Shown here: positions 6,644-12,779 of the stretch, one piece after another
Layout: each line of letters opens with the position of its first letter
Numbering within the stretch: the stretch's first letter is position 1
IMG/VR virus record: IMGVR_UViG_3300037119_002348
Coordinates: 1-20,507 of that record
From: a virus
Direction: 5' to 3' (one strand)
Length of the DNA: 20,507 nucleotides
The notes under the pieces: model-generated
The model's database searches: none
The model's input: only the letters and a program-made list of their open reading frames with translations
What the model was told of the DNA's origin: nothing
Made by a program: the position numbers and the translations under genes

Positions 6644-7069
6644 ATGACGGAACAGGCTGAGCAACGTCGCTGCGTCGCCCATAATCAGGTCGGCCAGCCG
6701 TGTCGCCAGCGACCAATTCGAGGCGGAAGCGTATGTGTCGCCCATGGCGGGCGAGCGCCTCAGGTCAAACGCAAGGCCGAGGAACGTATCCGGGATCTGG
6801 TCGATCCAGCGATTAGCCGGCTCGCCAAGTTGATCGAGGATGACATCTCTGGCGTTGCCCTAGCAGCCGTCAAGGATGTCCTCGACCGGGCCGGCTACTC
6901 GGTTCGCCAACGAGTCGAGCATACCGGTGCCGATGGTGGCCCTATTGAGTTCGACGAGTGGCCAAGGATGCGTTGGCTGATTGTCGAGGCACTTGGTCCG
7001 TATCCCGAGGCGCAGCGAGCCGTGGTATTAGCGTTAGAGAGCGGGGAACAGAATGGCCGGGCGGACTGA
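6644..7069 (+). CDS. terS: Terminase small subunit-like protein
   Basis: This is a 141-residue protein directly upstream of the large terminase and overlapping it by 17 bases. The N terminus has a Cys/His knuckle ending in the HGG motif (C10, H13, C20, C31, H34, then GGRAPQVKRKAEERI), the form common in phages of actinobacteria and related hosts. It is followed by a helical region (AISRLAKLIED, AAVKDVLDRAGY) typical of this group. By family and position it should recognise the packaging site on phage DNA and bring it to the large subunit. The C-terminal half is poorly conserved, as is usual in small terminases. The call leans partly on position. Confidence 0.72.
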   Translation: MTEQAEQRRCVAHNQVGQPCRQRPIRGGSVCVAHGGRAPQVKRKAEERIRDLVDPAISRLAKLIEDDISGVALAAVKDVLDRAGYSVRQRVEHTGADGGPIEFDEWPRMRWLIVEALGPYPEAQRAVVLALESGEQNGRAD

Positions 7070-7859
7070 CGAGCTGCGCTGGGCGTTGGATCCCGCGGCA
7101 TGGGCGACCGACGTGCTTGACGTTCGGCCCGACGCCTGGCAAGCCGATGTGCTGCGTTCGAGGGCGCCGCGTCTGTTGATGAACTGTTGCCGGCAGAGTG
7201 GCAAAAGTTCTACGGCTGCGATTCTGGGGCTGCACCGCGCGGTGTTCTCGCCGCGATCGTTGGTCCTGGTTATCTCGCCGTCGCTCCGGCAGTCGAGCGA
7301 ATGGTTTCGCAAAGTGACAAACTACCTGGAGCGACTGCCGGAACGGCCAACGCTCGTTCAGGACAACCGACTATCGCTCGAATTAGCTAACGGCAGTCGT
7401 GTCGTTTCGCTCCCGTCGAGCGAGGCAACCGTCCGCGGCTTTAGCGCCGCCAGTCTGATCGTGGAAGACGAGGCTAGTCGCGTATTGGACGAGACGCACC
7501 AGGCTATCCGCGCCATGACGGCAATAAGTCGCGGTCAGCACATCCAACTCTCGACACCGAACGGTAGACGCGGGCATTTTTTCGAGGCGGCTACTGGGTC
7601 CGACAGTGATTGGCAATGTACGCGTATCACCTGGCAGGACTGTCCGAGGATCGATCCTGCGTTCGTCGAAGCGGAGCGCCGCGCACTCCCGTCGTTTGTG
7701 TTCGAGGCTGAATGGTGCTGCGCGTTCAACGATACCGCCGACGCGGTGTTTGCGAGCGTTGACATCGAAGCCATGTTCGATGATCCGTCGGCTACGCCGC
7801 TGTTCCCAGACCGACTCAGGCGCAACGTCTCGGACAATTATGTCGCTCTTGTTTCATGA
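7053..7859 (+). CDS. terL: Terminase large subunit, ATPase half (split gene)
   Basis: These 268 residues form the motor ATPase of the DNA-packaging terminase. The Walker A motif is CRQSGKSS (46-53), the strand and Walker B motif is LIVEDEAS (135-142), and a coupling-type motif LSTPNGRRG follows at about 169-177. The frame ends at a TGA (7857-7859) soon after the ATPase domain, at a point where other large terminases continue into a nuclease domain. That nuclease is encoded just downstream in the +1 frame (7840-8487). Together they would make about 475 residues, the normal size. This may be a true two-gene terminase, a programmed frameshift, a recent mutation or a sequencing error; the sequence alone cannot decide. 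The ATG at 7053 has a GGGG-containing site about seven bases upstream. Confidence 0.88.
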   Translation: MAGRTDELRWALDPAAWATDVLDVRPDAWQADVLRSRAPRLLMNCCRQSGKSSTAAILGLHRAVFSPRSLVLVISPSLRQSSEWFRKVTNYLERLPERPTLVQDNRLSLELANGSRVVSLPSSEATVRGFSAASLIVEDEASRVLDETHQAIRAMTAISRGQHIQLSTPNGRRGHFFEAATGSDSDWQCTRITWQDCPRIDPAFVEAERRALPSFVFEAEWCCAFNDTADAVFASVDIEAMFDDPSATPLFPDRLRRNVSDNYVALVS

Positions 7860-8487
7860 GAATGGGACGGGCTACGTCCGCGACCTGGAACCGGCGCCGG
7901 CACCGTCGAGTTCGGCGGTGTACCGCATAGGGCTCGACCTTGGCGCTGTTGACGACTATTCGGCGTGCAGTGTGGTCGAAGTAACGAATATCGAGCAGCC
8001 CGGCGAAGCACGCTACGAGGTCAGGCATCTTGAGCGCTGGCGCCAGCCCTATCCCTCGATCATCCCGCTGGTGCTCGATATTGTCGGACGATTGCCGGCT
8101 GAGCGCCGCTTACTCCTGGTTGACGCGACGGGTGTCGGCTTGGCGGTTGTGCAGATGATGCGACTCGCTGACCTGGACTTGCTCGGAATCACAATTACCG
8201 CGGGCGACCAGACTGGCCGCAACGCGGCAGGCATCACGGTGCCGAAGGTATCGCTGGTGGGCGCTCTACAGGTGGTCATGCAAACGCATCGGCTGAAGGT
8301 TGCGTCCGGGCTTCCGGATGGGCGCACGCTGGCTACCGAATTGCAGGCGTTCACGCGACGGCAGAATCCGGTCACCGGCAGGAATCAATATGCCGCGTGG
8401 CGCGAAGGCGAGCACGACGATCTGGTGCTAGCCGTGTCAATGGCCGTGTGGCACGGTGAGAACCGCTCAGTGAGTAGGTTTTATTAG
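7840..8487 (+). CDS. terL: Terminase large subunit, nuclease half (split gene)
   Basis: These 215 residues carry the RNase H-like nuclease domain that cuts phage concatemers during packaging. Acidic residues sit where expected: D33 in YRIGLDLGAVDDYSA, the Asp of LLLVDATGVG, and the HDD of GEHDDLVLAVSMAVW near the end. The ATG at 7840 lies inside the end of the ATPase frame (20-base overlap) and would allow separate translation. No clear ribosome-binding site precedes it, so coupling or frameshifting is needed if both halves are made. The frame stays open and well conserved to the usual terminase C terminus, which argues against old decay. The stop overlaps the epimerase start (ATTAG). Confidence 0.86.
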   Translation: MSLLFHENGTGYVRDLEPAPAPSSSAVYRIGLDLGAVDDYSACSVVEVTNIEQPGEARYEVRHLERWRQPYPSIIPLVLDIVGRLPAERRLLLVDATGVGLAVVQMMRLADLDLLGITITAGDQTGRNAAGITVPKVSLVGALQVVMQTHRLKVASGLPDGRTLATELQAFTRRQNPVTGRNQYAAWREGEHDDLVLAVSMAVWHGENRSVSRFY

Positions 8488-9364
8488 AGTCCTGGTTACT
8501 GGCGGCGAAGGATTTATCGGGCGGCATCTGGTCGAACGGTTCAGGGCGTTCGAGCACGATGTGACGGTGTACGACCTGGCGACCGGCGGCGATTTGATGA
8601 ACATGCCGCGGCTGAATGCGTCGATGGCCGGCCAGGACATGGTGTTCCATCTGGCTGGGCACGCTACGGTTCGATTGACCGCGGATCAGTGGTTGCCGAT
8701 ACGGTCAAACGTCATCTGCACGCAGAACGTGCTTGATGCCATGCGGCTCGCCGGCGTTCATCGGATCGTGTTCAGCTCAACGAGCGCGGTATACGGTGAT
8801 ACGATAACGTTCCCGACGCCCGAGGACGTGCCGTTCCCGGTCCAGACCTCGTTGTACGGAGCGTCCAAACTAGCGGCTGAAGCGCTCGTGTCAGCCTATG
8901 CTCGATCGTTCGACTTGCAGGCGACGATCTTCCGGTTCGCGCCAGTATTGGGCGAGGGCTATCACCGCGGCCATCTGTACGACTTCTGGCGGAAGCTGAA
9001 TCAAGACCCGACGCGAATCGAGATCCAGGGCAACGGCGAGCAGCGCAGGTCGTACATCTACGTGAGCGATGTGGTTGACGCCATGCTGCTGGTCGGGCTG
9101 GATGAGTCGAGTGAGCCGGTGCGGATCTTCAATGTCGGCCACTACCAGTCGTGCACGGTGAACGAGTCGCTCGGTTGGCTGTGCGAATCGTGCCACATCG
9201 AGCCTGAGCGGGTATACACTGGCACCAGTTGGAAGGGTGACAAGGCGCTGACGCTGCTCGACTGTACGCGGCTCATGGCGTTGGGCTGGACGCCCCAGGT
9301 GTCGATCAAGGACGCCGTGCTGAGGACCGTGGCGTCGTTTGATGCTGGGCGCATGAGCGCATGA
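8483..9364 (+). CDS. NAD-dependent epimerase/dehydratase (extended SDR), apparent ATT start
   Basis: Counted from an ATT at 8483, this 293-residue protein begins MRVLVTGGEGFIG, the standard N terminus of the family, with the NAD-binding TGGxGFIG at residues 6-13. The catalytic set is present: FSSTSAVYG (S98-T100 region) and LYGASKLAAE (Y125, K129). Later blocks (RFAPVLGEGY, RRSYIYVSDVVDAM, ALGW.P near the end) fit sugar-nucleotide epimerases or dehydratases of the GalE/RmlB type. It should act on an NDP-sugar, probably the NDP-heptose made by its neighbours; the exact reaction cannot be told. No ATG, GTG or TTG lies in frame between the upstream stop at 8471 and this motif; the first GTG (8561) would remove the NAD site. 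ATT at 8483 overlapping the terminase stop, or CTG at 8492, are the candidates. Confidence 0.88.
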   Translation: MRVLVTGGEGFIGRHLVERFRAFEHDVTVYDLATGGDLMNMPRLNASMAGQDMVFHLAGHATVRLTADQWLPIRSNVICTQNVLDAMRLAGVHRIVFSSTSAVYGDTITFPTPEDVPFPVQTSLYGASKLAAEALVSAYARSFDLQATIFRFAPVLGEGYHRGHLYDFWRKLNQDPTRIEIQGNGEQRRSYIYVSDVVDAMLLVGLDESSEPVRIFNVGHYQSCTVNESLGWLCESCHIEPERVYTGTSWKGDKALTLLDCTRLMALGWTPQVSIKDAVLRTVASFDAGRMSA

Positions 9365-9374
9365 GCGCATGAGC
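9351..9374 (+). repeat. Tandem repeat, three copies of GCATGAGC
   Basis: Three exact 8-base units occupy 9351-9358, 9359-9366 and 9367-9374, across the epimerase stop (9362-9364) and the next gene's start (9369). Each unit contains an ATGA. Because eight is not a multiple of three, gain or loss of a unit would change the epimerase C terminus and its overlap with the next gene. It probably arose by replication slippage. Confidence 0.8.
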
Positions 9375-9572
9375 GACGAGATTACGTTCCGAGTCCCGGT
9401 GTGCTGCAACGTGTTCTGTCATATGTGTCCGGAGCGCGACCCCGCGGCGTGTGAATGGTCGGTAAAGCCGTGGCGAGTGACGCCGGACGCGGGCGAAGCA
9501 GTGACGAACGCTGAAGTGGACGCCTTTGTTAAAACCGGTACCGGCCGACTCTGTTGGCGTGGCGTCGTTTGA
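9369..9572 (+). CDS. Small Cys-rich protein (67 aa), unknown
   Basis: The ATG in the third copy of the 8-base repeat starts a 67-residue product with a tight N-terminal cysteine group: C12, C13, C17, C20 and C28 (CCNVFCHMCPERDPAAC). A further Cys lies near the end (RLCW). It may bind a metal. No family is recognised. It sits between the epimerase and the SDR gene, and its stop overlaps the SDR start as TTGA. It looks like one of the small Cys-rich phage genes of the left region placed inside the sugar module. Confidence 0.52.
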   Translation: MSDEITFRVPVCCNVFCHMCPERDPAACEWSVKPWRVTPDAGEAVTNAEVDAFVKTGTGRLCWRGVV

Positions 9573-10276
9573 CAGATAAACGGGTCGCGCTCGTCACCGG
9601 CGGCTCGATGGGGCTGGGTAAGGCCGTGGCTGAGCATCTGGCGCAGACGATGGAAGTTAGTACGTGTGCGCGGAGCGGCGACGTGACGCACGGTGGCGAT
9701 GTTGCCAATCTGTATGACGTTGAGTACATCACTAATATCACCATCGCGGAATATGGTCGACTCGACGTACTCGTAAACAACGCAGCCGTGTACGGGCCGG
9801 TCGGTCAGCTCGACGAGACTGATGCATCCGAATGGTGGCATGCGGTCAAAATAAATCTGTTCGGACCAGTGCTCATGTCTCAGCATGTATTGCCTGTTAT
9901 GCGCAAGCAGGGCTACGGCAAGATCATCAACGTCTCGGGAGCCGGCGCTCGACCACAATCCGAATGCACGGCGTACAACGCCTCGAAGGCCGGCCTGATC
10001 CGGTTCACCGAAGCGCTCGCGGTCGACCTCGCGGGAACCGGGATCGATGTCAACGCAGTGGCCCCTGGGACGCTCGACACGCGCATGCGGTTACGGTCGG
10101 CGCTACCGGATGATCCGGCGGCCAACATGCGCAAGGCCGTCGACCTGATAGCGTGGCTGGCATCCTCGGCGAGTGATGGGGTTACGGGCCGGCTATTCAG
10201 CGCGGTGTGGGACGATTGGGAGCATTTGGGCGAACTCGGCAAGGATGACTACCGCATGCGGCGAGTTGTGCCATGA
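9569..10276 (+). CDS. Short-chain dehydrogenase/reductase (classical SDR)
   Basis: This is a 235-residue protein. The TTG at 9569 is chosen because it gives MTDKRVALVTGG and a TTGA overlap with the preceding stop; a TTG at 9554 would add five unmatched residues. The classical SDR features are TGGSMGLG (10-17, cofactor binding), NNAA (70-73), S123 in INVSGAG, and Y136/K140 in CTAYNASKAG, with N96 completing the tetrad. AVDLAGTGIDVNAVAPGTLDTRM is the usual C-terminal substrate-side segment. It should oxidise or reduce a hydroxyl/keto group with NAD(P)H. In this setting it probably works on a sugar or activated heptose after the epimerase, but the substrate is inferred only from neighbours. Confidence 0.86.
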   Translation: MTDKRVALVTGGSMGLGKAVAEHLAQTMEVSTCARSGDVTHGGDVANLYDVEYITNITIAEYGRLDVLVNNAAVYGPVGQLDETDASEWWHAVKINLFGPVLMSQHVLPVMRKQGYGKIINVSGAGARPQSECTAYNASKAGLIRFTEALAVDLAGTGIDVNAVAPGTLDTRMRLRSALPDDPAANMRKAVDLIAWLASSASDGVTGRLFSAVWDDWEHLGELGKDDYRMRRVVP

Positions 10277-10647
10277 CTGTAGACGAGCCTGAGTGGCAGG
10301 CCGGTGATGAACTCGATGCGATTATTGCTGAGCGAGTTATGGGCTGGACGCTCCATATCGCTGATGATCGCGAAGACGACTACTCACGATCTTGGCTGAC
10401 TGGCCCAAACATCCTTGTCGATTCGATTTTTGTCCATGAATTTCAGCCTAGCGTCGATATCACAGCCGCATGGCAAGTCGTCGAGCGGCTCAAGCTAGCA
10501 GTGATTCCCGACGTTGCGGGCGGTTACAGGGCAGCAAAAGAACCGTATGAGGGACCACACTGGTACGAGGTTAATGTGAACGATTGGGAATGGGGCGAGA
10601 CGGCTCCACTCGCGATCTGTCGTGCCGCACTGCGAGTTGTTTCCTGA
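10273..10647 (+). CDS. Phage ABA-sandwich-domain-like protein
   Basis: This 124-residue protein resembles the small phage ABA sandwich family, whose members read roughly 'LD..IAE.VMGW' near the start, 'YS.DI.AAW.VVE.L' in the middle and 'TAPLAICRAAL' at the end. All three are visible here (AIIAERVMGWTL, SVDITAAWQVVERL, ETAPLAICRAALRVV). The function of that family is not known. It is a phage-type gene lodged between the SDR and the heptose kinase, joined by ATGA at its start and CTGA at its end, so it is probably co-translated with them. A role in sugar metabolism is not indicated. Confidence 0.72.
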   Translation: MTVDEPEWQAGDELDAIIAERVMGWTLHIADDREDDYSRSWLTGPNILVDSIFVHEFQPSVDITAAWQVVERLKLAVIPDVAGGYRAAKEPYEGPHWYEVNVNDWEWGETAPLAICRAALRVVS

Positions 10648-11585
10648 TCATCGCTCGAGCGCCACTCCGGGTTACGCTCGGTGGAGGCGGCACAGACATC
10701 CCCGCTTACTACACGAAGCATGGTGGTCGATGTCTCGCCGCGGCGATCGACAAGTACGTGTACATCACGATCCACGAGACGTTCGTCGACGACCTGATCG
10801 TCAAGTACAGCAAACTTGAACGAGTGCCTGATTCCGAGCATGTGGAGCATCCGATCGTGCGCGAGGCGTTGCGCATGCTGCACATCAAGGGCCGTGGCCT
10901 GGAGATTTGCAGCCACGCCGACATTCCAGCCGGCACCGGGTTGGGTTCGTCGTCCAGCTTCACGGTGGCGTTACTCCAGGCGTTGCACGCATACCGGCGC
11001 CAGACGTGCTCACGCGAGCAGCTCGCTGAGGAAGCGTGCCGAATCGAGATCGACGCGCTCGAGCAGCCCATCGGCAAGCAGGATCAGTACATCGCGGCGT
11101 TCGGCGGGGTGACAATCCTGTCGTTCTACCAGGATGGTCGCGTGAGTCCGGTAGGTTTGAATATGCGAGCTGATACGTTCGCCGACCTTGAGGACAACCT
11201 GCTGCTGTTCTTCACCGGGCACACGCGCAAGGCCGCGGAGGTCCTCGGTGCCAGCACGATTCCAGACAGCCATTGGCACTGGTTTGCTGAGAATGCCGCA
11301 GACGCGCTTGAGGACGGCAATATTCGAGGATTTGCGCAGCAGATGAACGAGCAGTGGGCGGCCAAGAATCAACGAACGCCGGCTAGTGACGATATCCAGC
11401 GCTGGCACGCGCTCGGCTTGGCGAACGGTGCGCTCGGCGGAAAACTGGTTGGAGCCGGTGGCGGCGGGTTTCTGATGTTCTACGCGGAGGACAAGGCGCC
11501 ATTACGCCGAACGATGACTGAGCAAGGGTTGCGCGAGGTGCGCTTTCGGTTCGACTGTCACGGTGCGCAGGTCGTGGCGTCGTGA
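10644..11585 (+). CDS. hddA: D-glycero-alpha-D-manno-heptose-7-phosphate kinase-like GHMP kinase, apparent CTG start
   Basis: From a CTG at 10644 this 313-residue protein begins MIIARAPLRVTLGGGGTD, the standard HddA N terminus. The CTG overlaps the previous stop as CTGA, like the ATGA/GTGA/TTGA joins of neighbours. An ATG at 10584 is in frame but would add 20 residues with no family match, read out of frame inside the preceding gene. GHMP kinase motifs are GGGGTD (13-18), ADIPAGTGLGSSSS (92-105, phosphate-binding loop), IGKQDQY (143-149) and the late GGKLVGAGGGGFLMFY. By family it uses ATP to phosphorylate C1 of D-glycero-D-manno-heptose 7-phosphate, giving the alpha-1,7-bisphosphate of the GDP-heptose route. 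The kinase family is certain; heptose as substrate is supported by GmhA and HddC neighbours. Confidence 0.88.
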   Translation: MIIARAPLRVTLGGGGTDIPAYYTKHGGRCLAAAIDKYVYITIHETFVDDLIVKYSKLERVPDSEHVEHPIVREALRMLHIKGRGLEICSHADIPAGTGLGSSSSFTVALLQALHAYRRQTCSREQLAEEACRIEIDALEQPIGKQDQYIAAFGGVTILSFYQDGRVSPVGLNMRADTFADLEDNLLLFFTGHTRKAAEVLGASTIPDSHWHWFAENAADALEDGNIRGFAQQMNEQWAAKNQRTPASDDIQRWHALGLANGALGGKLVGAGGGGFLMFYAEDKAPLRRTMTEQGLREVRFRFDCHGAQVVAS

Positions 11586-12256
11586 GTCTGACCGTTGCGA
11601 TTCTGTGCGGTGGGCTCGGCACGCGGCTGAAACCGCTGACCAACACGATGCCGAAGTCGCTGGTTGAGGTCGCTGGAATCCCGTTCATTAACTACCAACT
11701 CCGACATCTGGCCAGTCAGGGCATTGAGCGCGTGGTGCTGTGTATCGGATACCGCGGCGCCCAGATCGCGGAGTTCGTCGGCAGCGGCCAGCGGTTCAAC
11801 CTCGACGTGGCGTACTCGTCCGATGGCGGCAAGCCGCTCGGTACCGCTGGCGCGATCAGGAAGGCACTACCGTTGCTCGGCTCGGAGTTCGGCGTCCTTT
11901 ACGGCGACGTGTACCCGCTGTACGACCTGCAAGCTATCGAGCTTACGAACATGGCGACAATGGCTGTACGTCGGCCAGGCCGCGGTAACGTGAAGTTCAC
12001 CAACGATCACTGGCGCATTGCCTATAAGCGTAACCAGGATGCGTGGTTACATGGCGATGCTGGATTCTCGGTGGTCGATGCTCGGGCTCTCTCGCACGTA
12101 TCGACAGCATCGGATTTAGGCGACCTGTTCTGCGACATATCCTTCGATGGGTATCTGGATGGTTACGAGGTGACGGAGCCGGTGTACGAGGTCGGCTCAT
12201 TCGAGGGACTCGCAGCATTCGAGCGGTATGTCCTTCACGACCGAATACCTGTCTGA
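11582..12256 (+). CDS. hddC: Heptose-1-phosphate nucleotidyltransferase-like (HddC-type)
   Basis: This is a 224-residue nucleotidyltransferase. The GTG start overlaps the kinase stop (GTGA). The N-terminal nucleotide-binding signature is GGLGTRLKPLT (10-20), followed by MPKSLVEVAGIPFINYQL, then YSSDGGKPLGTAGAI and VLYGDVY, in which the Asp should bind metal and substrate. By family it couples a sugar 1-phosphate to an NTP. Next to HddA and GmhA the most likely product is GDP-D-glycero-alpha-D-manno-heptose, although the base (G, A, C or T) cannot be read from the sequence. The end overlaps the isomerase gene by 29 bases, the longest overlap in this module. Confidence 0.84.
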   Translation: MSLTVAILCGGLGTRLKPLTNTMPKSLVEVAGIPFINYQLRHLASQGIERVVLCIGYRGAQIAEFVGSGQRFNLDVAYSSDGGKPLGTAGAIRKALPLLGSEFGVLYGDVYPLYDLQAIELTNMATMAVRRPGRGNVKFTNDHWRIAYKRNQDAWLHGDAGFSVVDARALSHVSTASDLGDLFCDISFDGYLDGYEVTEPVYEVGSFEGLAAFERYVLHDRIPV

Positions 12257-12779
12257 GGTTGCGGCCATTGCCGGCGATCTGGACGCCGACCAGGTTGATG
12301 CTTGCGCCGCGCTACTGTCTGAAGCAAGGCGTGTGTTTGTGTTGGGCAATGGCGGGAGTGCGGCGAACGCCAGCCACTTTGTCAACGACCTGCGCAAGGT
12401 GGCTGGGATCGAAGCCTACGCGCCGACAGACAACGTGGCCGAACTCACCGCTCGCACCAATGACGATGGCTGGCATACCGCGTTCGTCGGCTGGCTGAAG
12501 ACGAGCCATCTCGATCTGTTCGACCTCGTGTTCGTGCTGTCGGTTGGCGGCGGATCGGTCAGAACCAGCCCGAACATTGTTGCTGCGCTCGTTTATTCCC
12601 GCGAGGCTGGCGCGCAAATCGCGGGGATCGTGGGCCGAAGCGAGGGTTACACGAAACAGGTTGCCGATGCTTGCATCGTGGTCCCCACGGTCAATGAGGA
12701 GCACGTGACGCCCCACGCCGAATCGTTTCAGAGCGTGCTGTGCCATCTGCTCGTGTGGCATCCGGCCTTGCAGGCATGA
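12228..12779 (+). CDS. gmhA: Phosphoheptose isomerase-like SIS-domain protein (GmhA-type)
   Basis: This is a 183-residue single SIS-domain protein. VLGNGGSAANASHFVNDL (38-55) contains the phosphate-binding SIS motif and H50, with D54 where Escherichia coli GmhA has the catalytic E65. LSVGGGS (104-110) is the second phosphate loop. TPHAESFQSVLCHLLVWHP near the end supplies E165 and H173, eight residues apart like Q172 and H180 of E. coli GmhA. By family it converts sedoheptulose 7-phosphate to D-glycero-D-manno-heptose 7-phosphate, first step to activated heptose. The D and E substitutions may simply mark the subfamily that travels with HddA/HddC. It starts inside the nucleotidyltransferase gene and ends in an ATGA overlap with transaldolase. 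Confidence 0.82.
   Translation: MSFTTEYLSEVAAIAGDLDADQVDACAALLSEARRVFVLGNGGSAANASHFVNDLRKVAGIEAYAPTDNVAELTARTNDDGWHTAFVGWLKTSHLDLFDLVFVLSVGGGSVRTSPNIVAALVYSREAGAQIAGIVGRSEGYTKQVADACIVVPTVNEEHVTPHAESFQSVLCHLLVWHPALQA

Noticed and set aside
7606-7839. Upstream part of the nuclease frame of terL as coding sequence
   Set aside because: In this stretch the ATPase frame is the one carrying terminase motifs; the other frame reads as nonsense before 7840.
8561-9364. Epimerase starting at GTG 8561
   Set aside because: It would remove the TGGEGFIG NAD-binding motif, which is intact and in frame upstream.
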